A DNA stretch of 39,195 nt. Origin: Desulfohalobiaceae bacterium (GTDB lineage: Bacteria > Desulfobacterota > Desulfovibrionia > Desulfovibrionales > Desulfothermaceae). This document shows positions 21,450 through 30,301 of this stretch, piece after piece (within the stretch, counting starts at the first letter, position 1; the number at the start of each line of letters is the position of its first letter). The notes under the pieces were generated by a model. That model ran no database searches. It was not told the DNA's origin and worked only from the letters and a program-made list of their open reading frames with translations. Location: assembly GCA_027063985.1 (NCBI GenBank), contig JAMOQN010000180.1, positions 1 to 39,195 on the forward strand, in the 5' to 3' direction. The position numbers and the translations under genes are program-made.

Positions 21450-24206
21450 ATGAAGTGCACAATAAATGGGATAGAGTGTGAATTTAATCCTGGACAAACG
21501 ATTTTAGAAATCGCAACGAAATATAATATATTTATACCGACCTTGTGCTATTTAAAGAAAAGCTCAGCCCCAACTGGTAAATGTAATATATGTGCTGTTG
21601 AAATTGTAGGTAAAGACGAGCTTGTTAGGGCCTGTGTTACAGAAGCAGAAGATGGAATGGAAATTTTAACTGAAAGTGATAAATGTATAATCCATAGAAG
21701 GGAGATATTAGAGAATTTGCTAGCAATGGGGTATCATGATTGTCCAACTTGTCCTATACCTGGAAGTTGTGAACTTCAGGATCTGGTTTTTAGATATGGC
21801 GCAAAAGGTATTGATTTTACAAAGGCCAAAAAGGAATACGTTGTAAAATATATCACTCCTTTTATTAGATGGGATTCTTCTAAGTGTGTCCAATGTGGCC
21901 GTTGTATTCAGGCCTGTTTTGATGTTCAGGTCAACAATGCCATTAGAATCTTTGAAGTAGATGGAGATGCAAAAAAGGTTGAAGATAGAGAGTTTGAAGA
22001 ATCGAAGGTGGAGAGTAGAAGAATTATTGAGAGATTAAAGGCGGATTTTAAAGAGCCCATTTTACCTGCACCAGATGAAAATTTTTGTGTTAGTTGTGGT
22101 GAGTGTGTGCAGGCGTGTCCAGTAGGTGCATTGAAATCATCCTTTGAATGGCTTGGTCCAAAAAAATGGGAAATGAAGAGGGTGGTAACTACTTGTTCAT
22201 ACTGTGGGGTTGGTTGTCAGCTGGAATTATATGTAAAGGATAATAAAGTATTTTTAGTAAATGGTGCCGACAGAGCTCCAAATCACGGGTCCTTATGCGT
22301 TAAGGGAAGGTTTGGATTTAGATTTATTAGTGCTGATGATAGGCTAAAGAAACCGTTGATAAAAGAAAATGGTAAGTTTAGAGAGGCCTCATGGGACGAG
22401 GCTTTGGATTTTGTTGCCAAGAGACTCAGCGAAATTAAAGCAAATTATGGTCCTGATAGTATTGGAGTTTTTGCCTCTGCCAGGATTACAAACGAGGAGA
22501 ATTATATACTTCAGAAATTTACAAGGGCAGTGTTAGGTACTAATAACATAGACCATTGCGCGCGTCTCTGACACTCCTCAACAGTGGCCGGTCTGGCCGC
22601 AGCATTTGGAAGTGGCGCAATGACTAATAATATTGGCGATCTCGAAAACGCAGAAGTCATTTTAGTAACAGGATCCAACACAACTGAGAACCACCCGGTG
22701 ATTTCAACCTTTATAAAGAGGGCAGTAAAACATAAAGGGGCAAAATTAATTGTTGTTGACCCAAGAAAGATCAAATTGACTGAATTTGCTGATATCTGGC
22801 TCAGGCAGAATCTTGGTACTGATATCGCCTGGATCAATGGGATGATGCATGTGATCATAAAAGAAGATTTGTTGGACAAAAAATTTGTGGAACAGAGGAC
22901 TGAAGGATTTGAGGAACTAAAAAAGGTAGTGGAGAAATATACGCCAGAATACGTGGAGAAAATAACATCTATTCCAAAGGAAAAACTCATTGAAGCCGCC
23001 AGGATGTATGCAAAGGCTAAATCTGCTGCTATTTGCTACACAATGGGCATTACGCAGCACATAACTGGTACAGATAATGTAAAATCTCTTGCAAATCTAG
23101 CGTTGTTGTGTGGGAATTTAGGCATACCAGGTGGTGGTGTTAATCCCTTAAGGGGACAGAATAATGTTCAAGGTGCCTGTGATATGGGTGGATTACCCAA
23201 CGTATACAGTGGCTATCAACCAGTCACCAATGAGGAAATTCGGGAAAAGATGGCTAAGGCATGGGGCGTTAGCCAGTTGCCAGATAAAGTGGGTTTGAAG
23301 GTCACTGAAATGGTGCCAATGGCATTAGATAAATCAATTAGGGCATTATATATTGTTGGTGAAAATCCAATTGTCTCTGATGCTGATATTAGCCATGTAA
23401 AGAAGGCCTTAGAGAGTGTGGATTTTCTAGTGGTCCAAGATATATTTTTGACAGATACAGCAAAGCTTGCAGATGTAGTACTTCCAGCTGCAGCATTTGC
23501 AGAAAAGGATGGTACTTTTACAAATACCGAGAGACGCGTATCCCGTGTACGTAAGGCTATAGATCCTCCAGGTGAGGCCAAAGCAGATCATGAGATAATT
23601 TGCGAACTAGCCACTCGTATGGGATATAAGATGAAATATAGCAATGTTGAAGAGATTTTTGAAGAGATAAGAAAGGTTACCCCTTCTTATGCGGGTATTA
23701 CTTATGCTAGAATTGAGAAAGAAGGACTATTTTGGCCCTGTCCAGAGGAAAATCATTCAGGCACACCAATACTCCATAGAGAAAAATTTCCTATTGGAAA
23801 AGGTAAATTCCATGCAATAGAATATCTGCCTCCTGCTGAGCAAATAGATGAAGAATATCCGCTGTGGTTGACAACTGGAAGGATCTTGTATCAATACCAT
23901 ACTGGAACCATGACCCGAAGGGTTGAGGGATTAAATAAAATAGCACCAGAGTGTTTTGTTGAAATATCTCCAACTGATGCTGCCACGTACGGATTATCAG
24001 ATGGTGACATGGTTGAAGTAGCATCTAGAAGGGGAAAGGTTGTTGCAAAGGTTAAGGTCTCTGATATGGCGAGGAAGGGTGTGATATTTATGCCATTTCA
24101 CTATAGTGAAGCTCCTGCCAATATGCTTACCAATCCAGCTTTGGATCCAGTAGCAGGTATTCCAGAATACAAAGTATGTGCAGTGAAGATAGCAAAGGTG
24201 GCTTAG
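21450..24206 (+). CDS. fdhA: Selenocysteine-containing formate dehydrogenase catalytic subunit with NuoG-like N-terminal Fe-S domains (918 aa; in-frame UGA at 22569-22571 read as Sec)
   Basis: N-terminus: [2Fe-2S] domain (TLCYL..GKCNICAVEI..RACVTEAEDG), NuoG-type YHDCPTCPIPGSC, two 4Fe-4S motifs (CVQCGRCIQAC, CVSCGECVQACPVGAL), then the Mo/W-bisMGD motif CSYCGVGCQLEL. The frame continues through TGA as [30 protein letters not shown], closely matching the FDH-H CARV-U-HGPSVAGL active site. It ends with a molydop-binding domain (DGDMVEVASRRGKVVAKVKVSD). Confidence 0.95.
22569..22612 (+). promoter_or_regulatory. Bacterial SECIS-like element directing UGA to Sec
   Basis: TGA followed by GTGGCC-GGTCT-GGCCGC (22584-22600): 6-bp stem with loop GGUCU starting 21 nt after the U of UGA, matching the spacing I derive for E. 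coli fdhF. A U is also present at UGA-relative position 17. Confidence 0.85.
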
Positions 24207-24236
24207 GCAGATATCTTTTGCCCAAGCCACCTTTTG
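24194..24236 (+). terminator. Rho-independent-type terminator closing the nuo-fdh operon
   Basis: AAAGGTGGCTT (24194-24204) pairs perfectly with AAGCCACCTTT (24224-24234). The fdhA stop codon is at the 3' end of the left arm. The T run is short. Confidence 0.75.
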
Positions 24237-24316
24237 GTATTGTGTTTTTTCCCATTATGCCTTAATATCTCCCCCATAGCAGATTGAATATTTTTTGTCT
24301 TTTCTAATCATTTTTA

Positions 24317-24361
24317 TCTAAGTTTGTGAGAAGCCTACTCAAAATCTCTTGCAAACTTAGA
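24317..24361. promoter_or_regulatory. Inverted repeat upstream of the HAD gene
   Basis: TCTAAGTTTG (24317-24326) ... CAAACTTAGA (24352-24361), 10-bp perfect arms with additional inner GAGA/TCTC complementarity. Confidence 0.5.
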
Positions 24362-24376
24362 GTATGGTATTTTTTT

Positions 24377-25087
24377 ATGAGATTTAAGGGAATAATTTTT
24401 GATTTTGACGGTACTCTAGCAAATTTGACCATTAATTTTGATAAGATTAAACGAAAGATTTTGTTACTAAAGGATATCTTTGTTGAGGACTGTGGGGTAG
24501 ATATACAGGTGCCTGATTTGCCTTTGCTTGAGTGTATTGAAAAATTAACAGAAGATTTTAAAAAATTAGATGGGGATTTGGCCAAAGAATTTAATACCAG
24601 ATGTAGGTTAATACTCGTTGATATGGAAATGAGGGCTGCTAGACGGGGAAAGCTCTTTGATTACACATATGAAATACTGGATAAGTGCAAGAAAAATGGT
24701 GCAAAAGTAGCCGTGGTCACCAGAAATTGCACCCCAGCAGTTAAGATGGTGTTTCCCGATATAGAAGACATAATTGACGTTTTTTTGCCAAGGGAAGATG
24801 TTTTACGGGTAAAACCTGATCCCAATCATATTGAGACAGCCCTTAAAAAACTTGGAACAAAAAAGCATGAATCTATTATGATAGGCGATCATCCCATAGA
24901 TATTATGTGTGCAAAAAGAGCGGGTGTCTTTAGTGGAGCAGTGGCAACAGGTAACACTTCAATAGAAGACTTAAAAAAGGAACGCCCTGATTTTGTAGCA
25001 AAGGATTTACTTGAGTTATTTGCGAAATTAGAAGAGAATATAAATCAAGGAGATACGTATGTGTATAGCAGTGCCCTTGATGGTTGA
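24377..25087 (+). CDS. HAD-superfamily phosphatase (phosphoglycolate phosphatase-like)
   Basis: GIIFDFDGTLANL (motif I), VVTRNC (motif II), VKPDPNHIETALKKLG (motif III), MIGDHPIDIMCAKRAG (motif IV). The track start at GTG 24326 lies in a hairpin; ATG 24377 fits the conserved N-terminus. Confidence 0.85.
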   Translation: MRFKGIIFDFDGTLANLTINFDKIKRKILLLKDIFVEDCGVDIQVPDLPLLECIEKLTEDFKKLDGDLAKEFNTRCRLILVDMEMRAARRGKLFDYTYEILDKCKKNGAKVAVVTRNCTPAVKMVFPDIEDIIDVFLPREDVLRVKPDPNHIETALKKLGTKKHESIMIGDHPIDIMCAKRAGVFSGAVATGNTSIEDLKKERPDFVAKDLLELFAKLEENINQGDTYVYSSALDG

Positions 25088-25280
25088 AAAGATTGAAGAT
25101 GAGATTGTCTATTGTAAGGTTGGCGAGGGAACAGTTCAGGCTTCATTGCTTTTGATGGATGAAGAAGTAAAAGTTGGAGACTACGTCCTTATACATGCTG
25201 GTTTTGCCATTAGACGATTGGAAGAAGAGGATGCAAAACAGACCCTTGATCTCATAAATGAAGCCCTGCAACCTAACTAG
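25059..25280 (+). CDS. hypC: HypC/HybG/HupF-family hydrogenase maturation chaperone
   Basis: N-terminal MCIAVP with the invariant Cys2; GDYVLIHAGFAIRRLEEEDAKQTLDLI is characteristic. Overlaps the HAD ORF by 29 nt. Confidence 0.88.
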   Translation: MCIAVPLMVEKIEDEIVYCKVGEGTVQASLLLMDEEVKVGDYVLIHAGFAIRRLEEEDAKQTLDLINEALQPN

Positions 25281-25311
25281 GAAAATATGCGTTTACAGTT
25301 AGGAGGCTATT

Positions 25312-25548
25312 ATGAAATATCTAATCTTTGAAGATTTTTCAGGAGATGTTATCCCAATTTTGTTTCCAGAAAGGATTCTCCACGAAGAGATGAGGGAACA
25401 GATGCCCTATTCTAAGGTGGTCTCTGGGGGATATGTATTTTTAAAAGATGGAAAATTTATATGTAAAGGCAAAGTTAAGGAATTAAAAATCAGTGCACGT
25501 GATAAGGATGCTGAAATAATAAACCGTTTTTTTATTTTTTCAGAATAA
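25312..25548 (+). CDS. Hypothetical protein, 78 aa
   Basis: Open frame with a strong RBS (TTAGGAGGCT) before the ATG; codirectional with hypC and degP. No family recognised. Confidence 0.55.
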   Translation: MKYLIFEDFSGDVIPILFPERILHEEMREQMPYSKVVSGGYVFLKDGKFICKGKVKELKISARDKDAEIINRFFIFSE

Positions 25549-25578
25549 AGTTATACCAAGATTTGGAGGTAAAGTGTT

Positions 25579-26988
25579 ATGAGAAAATTGATTTGTTTTA
25601 TTATCTCGTTATGTTTTGTGACTGTGGCATCATCTTCTTATGCCTTTTTTGATAGTAATAGATTGCCCAGTTTTAGTGAGCTTGCTGAAAAGGCCAGCCC
25701 TGCAGTTGTTAATATTAGCACTGTAAAAGTTGTTCAAATCTCCAAGAGACTCAAAAGATTCTTTTCTCCATTTGGTGAAAACGACCCATTTAATGAATTT
25801 TTTAAAAAATTTTTTGGAGAAATTCCAGAGTCAAAGAGAAAAGAACATGCCCTTGGCTCTGGTTTTTTAATTTCTCCAGATGGATATATTGTTACAAATA
25901 ATCATGTTGTGTCAAAGGCAGATGAGATAACGGTTATATTAAAGGGTGGGAAAAAATCTTTTAAAGCAAAAATTATAGGAACTGATCCAGAGACAGATCT
26001 GGCCTTGTTAAAAATCGATACCAAGGAAGATCTCCCCTACTTGACTTTTGGAGATTCTGATAAGATGCGCCCAGGTGATTGGGTTATTGCCATAGGCAAT
26101 CCCTTTGGTCTGGATCACACTGTTACAGCGGGTATAATAAGTGCCAAAGGCAGGGTGATTGGTGCAGGGCCATATGATAACTTTCTGCAAACAGATGCTT
26201 CCATAAATCCAGGAAATAGCGGAGGTCCACTTTTAAATCTAAAGGGCGAAGTTATTGGTATAAATACAGCAATAGTTGCCAGTGGACAGGGTATTGGTTT
26301 TGCCATTCCAAGCAATATGGCCAAGCAAGTGATAGAGCAGCTAAAAAAATATAAAAAAGTAAAGCGGGGATGGCTTGGGGTTACCATTCAGGATGTGGAT
26401 ATGAATACAGCAAAGGCCCTTGGTCTAAAAGAACCAAAAGGTGCCTTGGTTGCATCGGTATTAAAAGGTGAGCCTGCTGATAAGGCTGGAATTAAGGTGG
26501 GTGATGTTATAATTGCTGTTAATGATAAACCTGTTTCAGATTCCCACGACCTAACTAGAAAAATAGGACTTTTGAAACCCCATTCTAAGGCCAAGATCAC
26601 TGTGTGGAGAAATGGTAAGGTCAAAGAATTTTGGGTCAAGTTGGGTGAAAGAAAGATAAATATGGCTATGGCTGAGGAGGAGGCTCCAGAAGGCCAGGCT
26701 GGCTATATTTTGGGTATGAAAGTTAGAGAGGTAACTCAGCAGGATGTTGATAAATATAATCTGGATAGTGATAAAGGATTGCTTGTTTTAAATGTAAGAG
26801 AAGGCTCAAAGGCAGATGAAGCGGATATCAGGGTTTATGATATTTTGTTAAAAGGGAATTTTAAAGAGTTAAATACAGTTAATGACCTCAATGAAGTAAT
26901 TGAGAAAGATGCCAAGAAAAAAGGAGCGCTTTTACTTCTTATAAAAAGAAAGGGACAGACAATTTTTAGAACTATTCCTTTGAAGTAG
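25579..26988 (+). CDS. degP: Do/DegQ-family periplasmic serine endoprotease (HtrA), two PDZ domains
   Basis: Signal peptide; TNNHVV, DLALLKI, NPGNSGGPLLN catalytic triad segments; RGWLGVTIQDV PDZ. Confidence 0.95.
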   Translation: MRKLICFIISLCFVTVASSSYAFFDSNRLPSFSELAEKASPAVVNISTVKVVQISKRLKRFFSPFGENDPFNEFFKKFFGEIPESKRKEHALGSGFLISPDGYIVTNNHVVSKADEITVILKGGKKSFKAKIIGTDPETDLALLKIDTKEDLPYLTFGDSDKMRPGDWVIAIGNPFGLDHTVTAGIISAKGRVIGAGPYDNFLQTDASINPGNSGGPLLNLKGEVIGINTAIVASGQGIGFAIPSNMAKQVIEQLKKYKKVKRGWLGVTIQDVDMNTAKALGLKEPKGALVASVLKGEPADKAGIKVGDVIIAVNDKPVSDSHDLTRKIGLLKPHSKAKITVWRNGKVKEFWVKLGERKINMAMAEEEAPEGQAGYILGMKVREVTQQDVDKYNLDSDKGLLVLNVREGSKADEADIRVYDILLKGNFKELNTVNDLNEVIEKDAKKKGALLLLIKRKGQTIFRTIPLK

Positions 26989-26995
26989 AAAGGTT

Positions 26996-27844
26996 ATGGT
27001 AGAATTGCTCTGTCCTTCAAAGGTAAATATCGTCCTTAAGGTCTTGGACAGAAGGGAAGATGGATACCACGATCTTGTTAGTATCTTTCTTCCCTTAAAA
27101 AATCCCCATGATAAACTCTATATTGAGAAGGTAGATAAGAAGGGACTTAACTTAAAGTGTAATATAAAAGAGTTAGAATATAACAATATCATCCATAAAG
27201 CTTACGTACTATTTGGAGAAAGTACAGGACTCTGGCCAGGATTAAATGTTAGTCTTGAAAAAAATATTCCCATAGGAAGTGGTCTTGGAGGAGGAAGTTC
27301 TGATGCTGCTACCCTTTTGAAGTTTTTGGGGAATTACTTAAAATGTGAGCATAAAGAGAAAGTTTTGTTGGATATTGCCAAAAGGTGTGGCGCAGATGTG
27401 CCATTTTTTTTGAAATCAAAACCAGCACTTGTGCAGGGTATAGGAGATAAAATCAAAGAGATACAAGTTAATTTCCATAGACAATATATAATAGTCTTGT
27501 GTCCACAAATTTGTATCTCAACAAAATGGGCATATAGAGAACTGGATAAAAAAAGAGAAACTCTTGATTCCAATTCCTTGACAATTGATACTTTTGAGAT
27601 TAAAAACATGACCCACTTTGGATATAGATGGTGGTCAAACGACTTTGAAGATGTGGTGCTAGGGACTTATCCTGATCTTTTAAAAATTAAATCTAGGTGT
27701 TACATGTTGGGTGCTAGAGCTTGTGTGTTAAGTGGAAGTGGATCAGCCATGGTGGCATTGTTTACTGGACTTGATTCAATTAATATGGTAAAAAATTTTT
27801 TTGAACAGAGGGGATTGAGAGTATTTGTCAATAAAGGGGTGTAG
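26996..27844 (+). CDS. ispE: 4-diphosphocytidyl-2-C-methyl-D-erythritol kinase
   Basis: PSKVNIVLKVLDRREDGYHDLVSIFLPL; KNIPIGSGLGGGSSDAATLLKFL; ACVLSGSGSAMVALF. Confidence 0.95.
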   Translation: MVELLCPSKVNIVLKVLDRREDGYHDLVSIFLPLKNPHDKLYIEKVDKKGLNLKCNIKELEYNNIIHKAYVLFGESTGLWPGLNVSLEKNIPIGSGLGGGSSDAATLLKFLGNYLKCEHKEKVLLDIAKRCGADVPFFLKSKPALVQGIGDKIKEIQVNFHRQYIIVLCPQICISTKWAYRELDKKRETLDSNSLTIDTFEIKNMTHFGYRWWSNDFEDVVLGTYPDLLKIKSRCYMLGARACVLSGSGSAMVALFTGLDSINMVKNFFEQRGLRVFVNKGV

Positions 27845-27906
27845 CCAAGTGGCAAGGCAACGGGTTTTGGCCCCGTGATGCGGAGGTTCGAATCCTCCCA
27901 CCCCTG
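27835..27906 (+). tRNA. tRNA-Gln(TTG)
   Basis: 72-nt cloverleaf assembled by hand: acceptor AGGGGTG/CACCCCT, D-stem GCC/GGC, anticodon arm ACGGG-TTTTGGC-CCCGT (anticodon TTG), T-arm GGAGG-TTCGAAT-CCTCC, discriminator G; no encoded CCA. Confidence 0.97.
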
Positions 27907-28031
27907 TGTTATAATTCTAGAGAAGAAGGGGTCTTAGAAATTTCCCTTCTAAAAATCACGCCCAAAAAGATATATTGATTCCGTTAAGTTTTTATTATTA
28001 ACAAAAAAAATCTCAGGAAGATTTTGTAACA

Positions 28032-28976
28032 ATGGGTAGGAATGGAACATTGAAATTAGTTACAGGAAATTCAAATTTGTCTTTAGCAGAGGCAATAGCA
28101 GAGAATTTAGGCTGTCCCCTGACTCCACGAATAGCCAAGCCTTTTAGTGATGGTGAGATTCGAATAGAAATAGGGGACAATGTTAGGGGTAGCGATGTAT
28201 TTGTAATTCAGTCCACCTGCAAGCCTGTAAATGACAATCTTATTGAATTGTGTCTCATGTTAGATGCCTTAAAAAGGGCCAGTGCTAAAAGGATTACTGC
28301 TGTTGTGCCATATTACGGATATGCCAGGCAGGACAGAAAGGTTATTCCTCGTGTGCCAATTAGTGCAAAGATGGTTGCTGATTTTATATCAGTTGCAGGG
28401 GCCAGCAGGTTGCTCACAATAGATCTTCATGCAGGTCAGATTCAGGGTTTTTTTGATATCCCAGTTGATAATCTCTATGCATCAAAGGTGCTTCTTGAAT
28501 ATTTAAAGGAACTAGATGGAGAAAAGGTGGTAGTTTCCCCAGATGCAGGAGGTATGGAGAGGGCAAGGGCCTTTGCCAAGAAGCTTGACTGTGGTCTGGC
28601 AATAATAGACAAACGCAGGGATAAGCCCAATCAGGCCGAGGCCATGCATGTTATTGGAGATGTAAGATCTAAGCTGGCCATTATTGTGGATGATATGGTA
28701 GATACAGCAGGCACTCTTATGACTGCTGTGGATGCTTTGCTTGAAAATGGCGCAAAGAGGGTTATAGCCTGTGCCTCACATCCAGTTCTCTCAGGTCCTG
28801 CAGTGGAGAGGATTGCAAAATCCAATATTGAAAAGTTGATAGTGACAGATACAATACCACTCACTAAGGAGGCGAGAGAATGCGGTAAAATAGAGGTAGT
28901 TTCTGTTGCTGCTTTAATTGCTCAGGCTATTAATAACATACACAATGAGTCGTCTGTAAGTGTATTGTTTACATAA
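28032..28976 (+). CDS. prs: Ribose-phosphate pyrophosphokinase
   Basis: [48 protein letters not shown] (PRPP-binding). Confidence 0.96.
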   Translation: MGRNGTLKLVTGNSNLSLAEAIAENLGCPLTPRIAKPFSDGEIRIEIGDNVRGSDVFVIQSTCKPVNDNLIELCLMLDALKRASAKRITAVVPYYGYARQDRKVIPRVPISAKMVADFISVAGASRLLTIDLHAGQIQGFFDIPVDNLYASKVLLEYLKELDGEKVVVSPDAGGMERARAFAKKLDCGLAIIDKRRDKPNQAEAMHVIGDVRSKLAIIVDDMVDTAGTLMTAVDALLENGAKRVIACASHPVLSGPAVERIAKSNIEKLIVTDTIPLTKEARECGKIEVVSVAALIAQAINNIHNESSVSVLFT

Positions 28977-29005
28977 TTTAGTGAAATTTTTTTAAGGAGA
29001 TACAA

Positions 29006-29623
29006 ATGGTTGGGGAATTTGTTCTGGAAGTTGAAAAAAGAGAAGGAAAAGGAAAGGGTGTAGCCAGAAAGCTCAGGGCCAAGGGATATGTCCCTGGTAT
29101 ATTTTATAACAATAAAGGGGAAAATATCCCATTGACAGTTAAAACATCCCAGTTTGAAAAGATGTATTCTCAGGTACATAAAACAAAGATAGTTGACTTA
29201 AAGATAAAAAATGGAGGAGAAGAAGAGACTAGGCATGCCTTGATCTGGGATGTTCAAAGGGATCCTGTGAAAAATTTTGCATTGCATGTGGATTTTTTGG
29301 GTGTGGATCTGTCGGAAGAAGTGTATATTGAGGTTCCTATTGTTCCTGTTGGTAAGGCCAAGGGAGAAGAAAGAGGGGGTGTGTTAAACGTGTATAGGGA
29401 GATCATCCCCGTTGTTTGTCTGCCAACAGCAATTCCTGAAAAGATTGAAATAGATGTGTCTGAGCTGGATATCAATGACAATGTCCATGTAAAAGATATA
29501 AAACTACCTGAGGGTGTTAGATTAGATGATGTTGAGGATAATTTTGCTGTGTTAGGAGTTGAGCCACCAGAGAAGGAAGCCACTGAAGAAGAGGAAGAAT
29601 CTGAAGAAGCTGAAGAGGCCTAG
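29006..29623 (+). CDS. rplY: 50S ribosomal protein L25/general stress protein Ctc
   Basis: EKREGKGKGVARKLRAKGYVPGIFYN; DPVKNFALHVDFLGVDLSEEVYIEVPI; acidic C-terminal tail. Confidence 0.94.
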   Translation: MVGEFVLEVEKREGKGKGVARKLRAKGYVPGIFYNNKGENIPLTVKTSQFEKMYSQVHKTKIVDLKIKNGGEEETRHALIWDVQRDPVKNFALHVDFLGVDLSEEVYIEVPIVPVGKAKGEERGGVLNVYREIIPVVCLPTAIPEKIEIDVSELDINDNVHVKDIKLPEGVRLDDVEDNFAVLGVEPPEKEATEEEEESEEAEEA

Positions 29624-29680
29624 TATTTAACTTCCCTCTAATGTATCCACTCCAAAAAATTTTTTGTCCTAAAAAAACAA

Positions 29681-30301
29681 GTGAAAGAAAGATATTTGAT
29701 AGTGGGCCTGGGAAATCCAGGCCCAGAGTATGAAACCACGAGACATAACATTGGATTTTTATTTGTTGACCATCTAAAAGACAAAAAAGAGGGCTTTGTT
29801 CGGAGTCTGCACAAAAACAAAATTTGTGAATCCTTTGAACTGGTAGACCCGATACTTCCGGGTTGTATAGTAGCAAAGCCCCTTACTTTTATGAATCGAA
29901 GTGGTATAGCAGTAGCGGAGATGGTTAGACAGTTTAATATTTTCCCCCAAAATATAATAGTTGTTCATGATGACCTTGATATCTTATTGGGACGAATGAA
30001 ACTTAAATTTGGGGGTTCAGATGCAGGTCACAATGGTATTAAATCTATAATAAATAGCCTTGGTACCAGGGATTTTTTTAGAATAAGAATAGGTATTGGA
30101 AGACCAGGTCCAGACGAGAAAATGACCATAACTGAATGGGTGTTGTCCCCTTTTAAAAAAATTGAGTTAAGGATAATAGAGAGAGTTTTGGATGGTACTA
30201 TTGAAGGCATTTACCGGTTTTTTTTAGAAGGTAAGGATAAGGCCCTAAATTTTATTAATGGTTTCAGGGTAGAAAACTTTGACCAATATAATCTAAAATA
30301 G
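29681..30301 (+). CDS. pth: Peptidyl-tRNA hydrolase
   Basis: LIVGLGNPGPEYETTRHNIGF; PLTFMNRSGIAV; VVHDDLDILLGRMKLKFGGSDAGHNGIKSI. Confidence 0.96.
   Translation: MKERYLIVGLGNPGPEYETTRHNIGFLFVDHLKDKKEGFVRSLHKNKICESFELVDPILPGCIVAKPLTFMNRSGIAVAEMVRQFNIFPQNIIVVHDDLDILLGRMKLKFGGSDAGHNGIKSIINSLGTRDFFRIRIGIGRPGPDEKMTITEWVLSPFKKIELRIIERVLDGTIEGIYRFFLEGKDKALNFINGFRVENFDQYNLK

Noticed and set aside
22569-22571. TGA as a nonsense mutation/pseudogene
   Set aside because: Conserved FDH sequence continues on both sides in the same frame, and the UGA sits exactly at the known Sec position with a SECIS-like hairpin.
22584-24206. Track ORF starting at 22584 as an independent molybdopterin oxidoreductase gene
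   Set aside because: It is the C-terminal part of the Sec-containing FDH; the frame, active-site context and SECIS hairpin show one gene.
24326-24376. Upstream GTG start for the HAD protein
   Set aside because: The added residues fall in an inverted repeat and precede the conserved FKGIIFDFDGT N-terminus; ATG 24377 is more likely.
26115-26387. Antisense ORFs (here inside degP; likewise 29254..29583, 22511..22990, 19480..19935, 16168..16569 and others) as genes
   Set aside because: They lie opposite strongly supported CDSs, have low-complexity or atypical composition and no recognisable domains; shadow ORFs.
27924-27950. AGAAGGG...CCCTTCT hairpin after tRNA-Gln as a terminator
   Set aside because: Followed by AAAAATC, not a T tract, and prs follows in the same direction; too weak to call.
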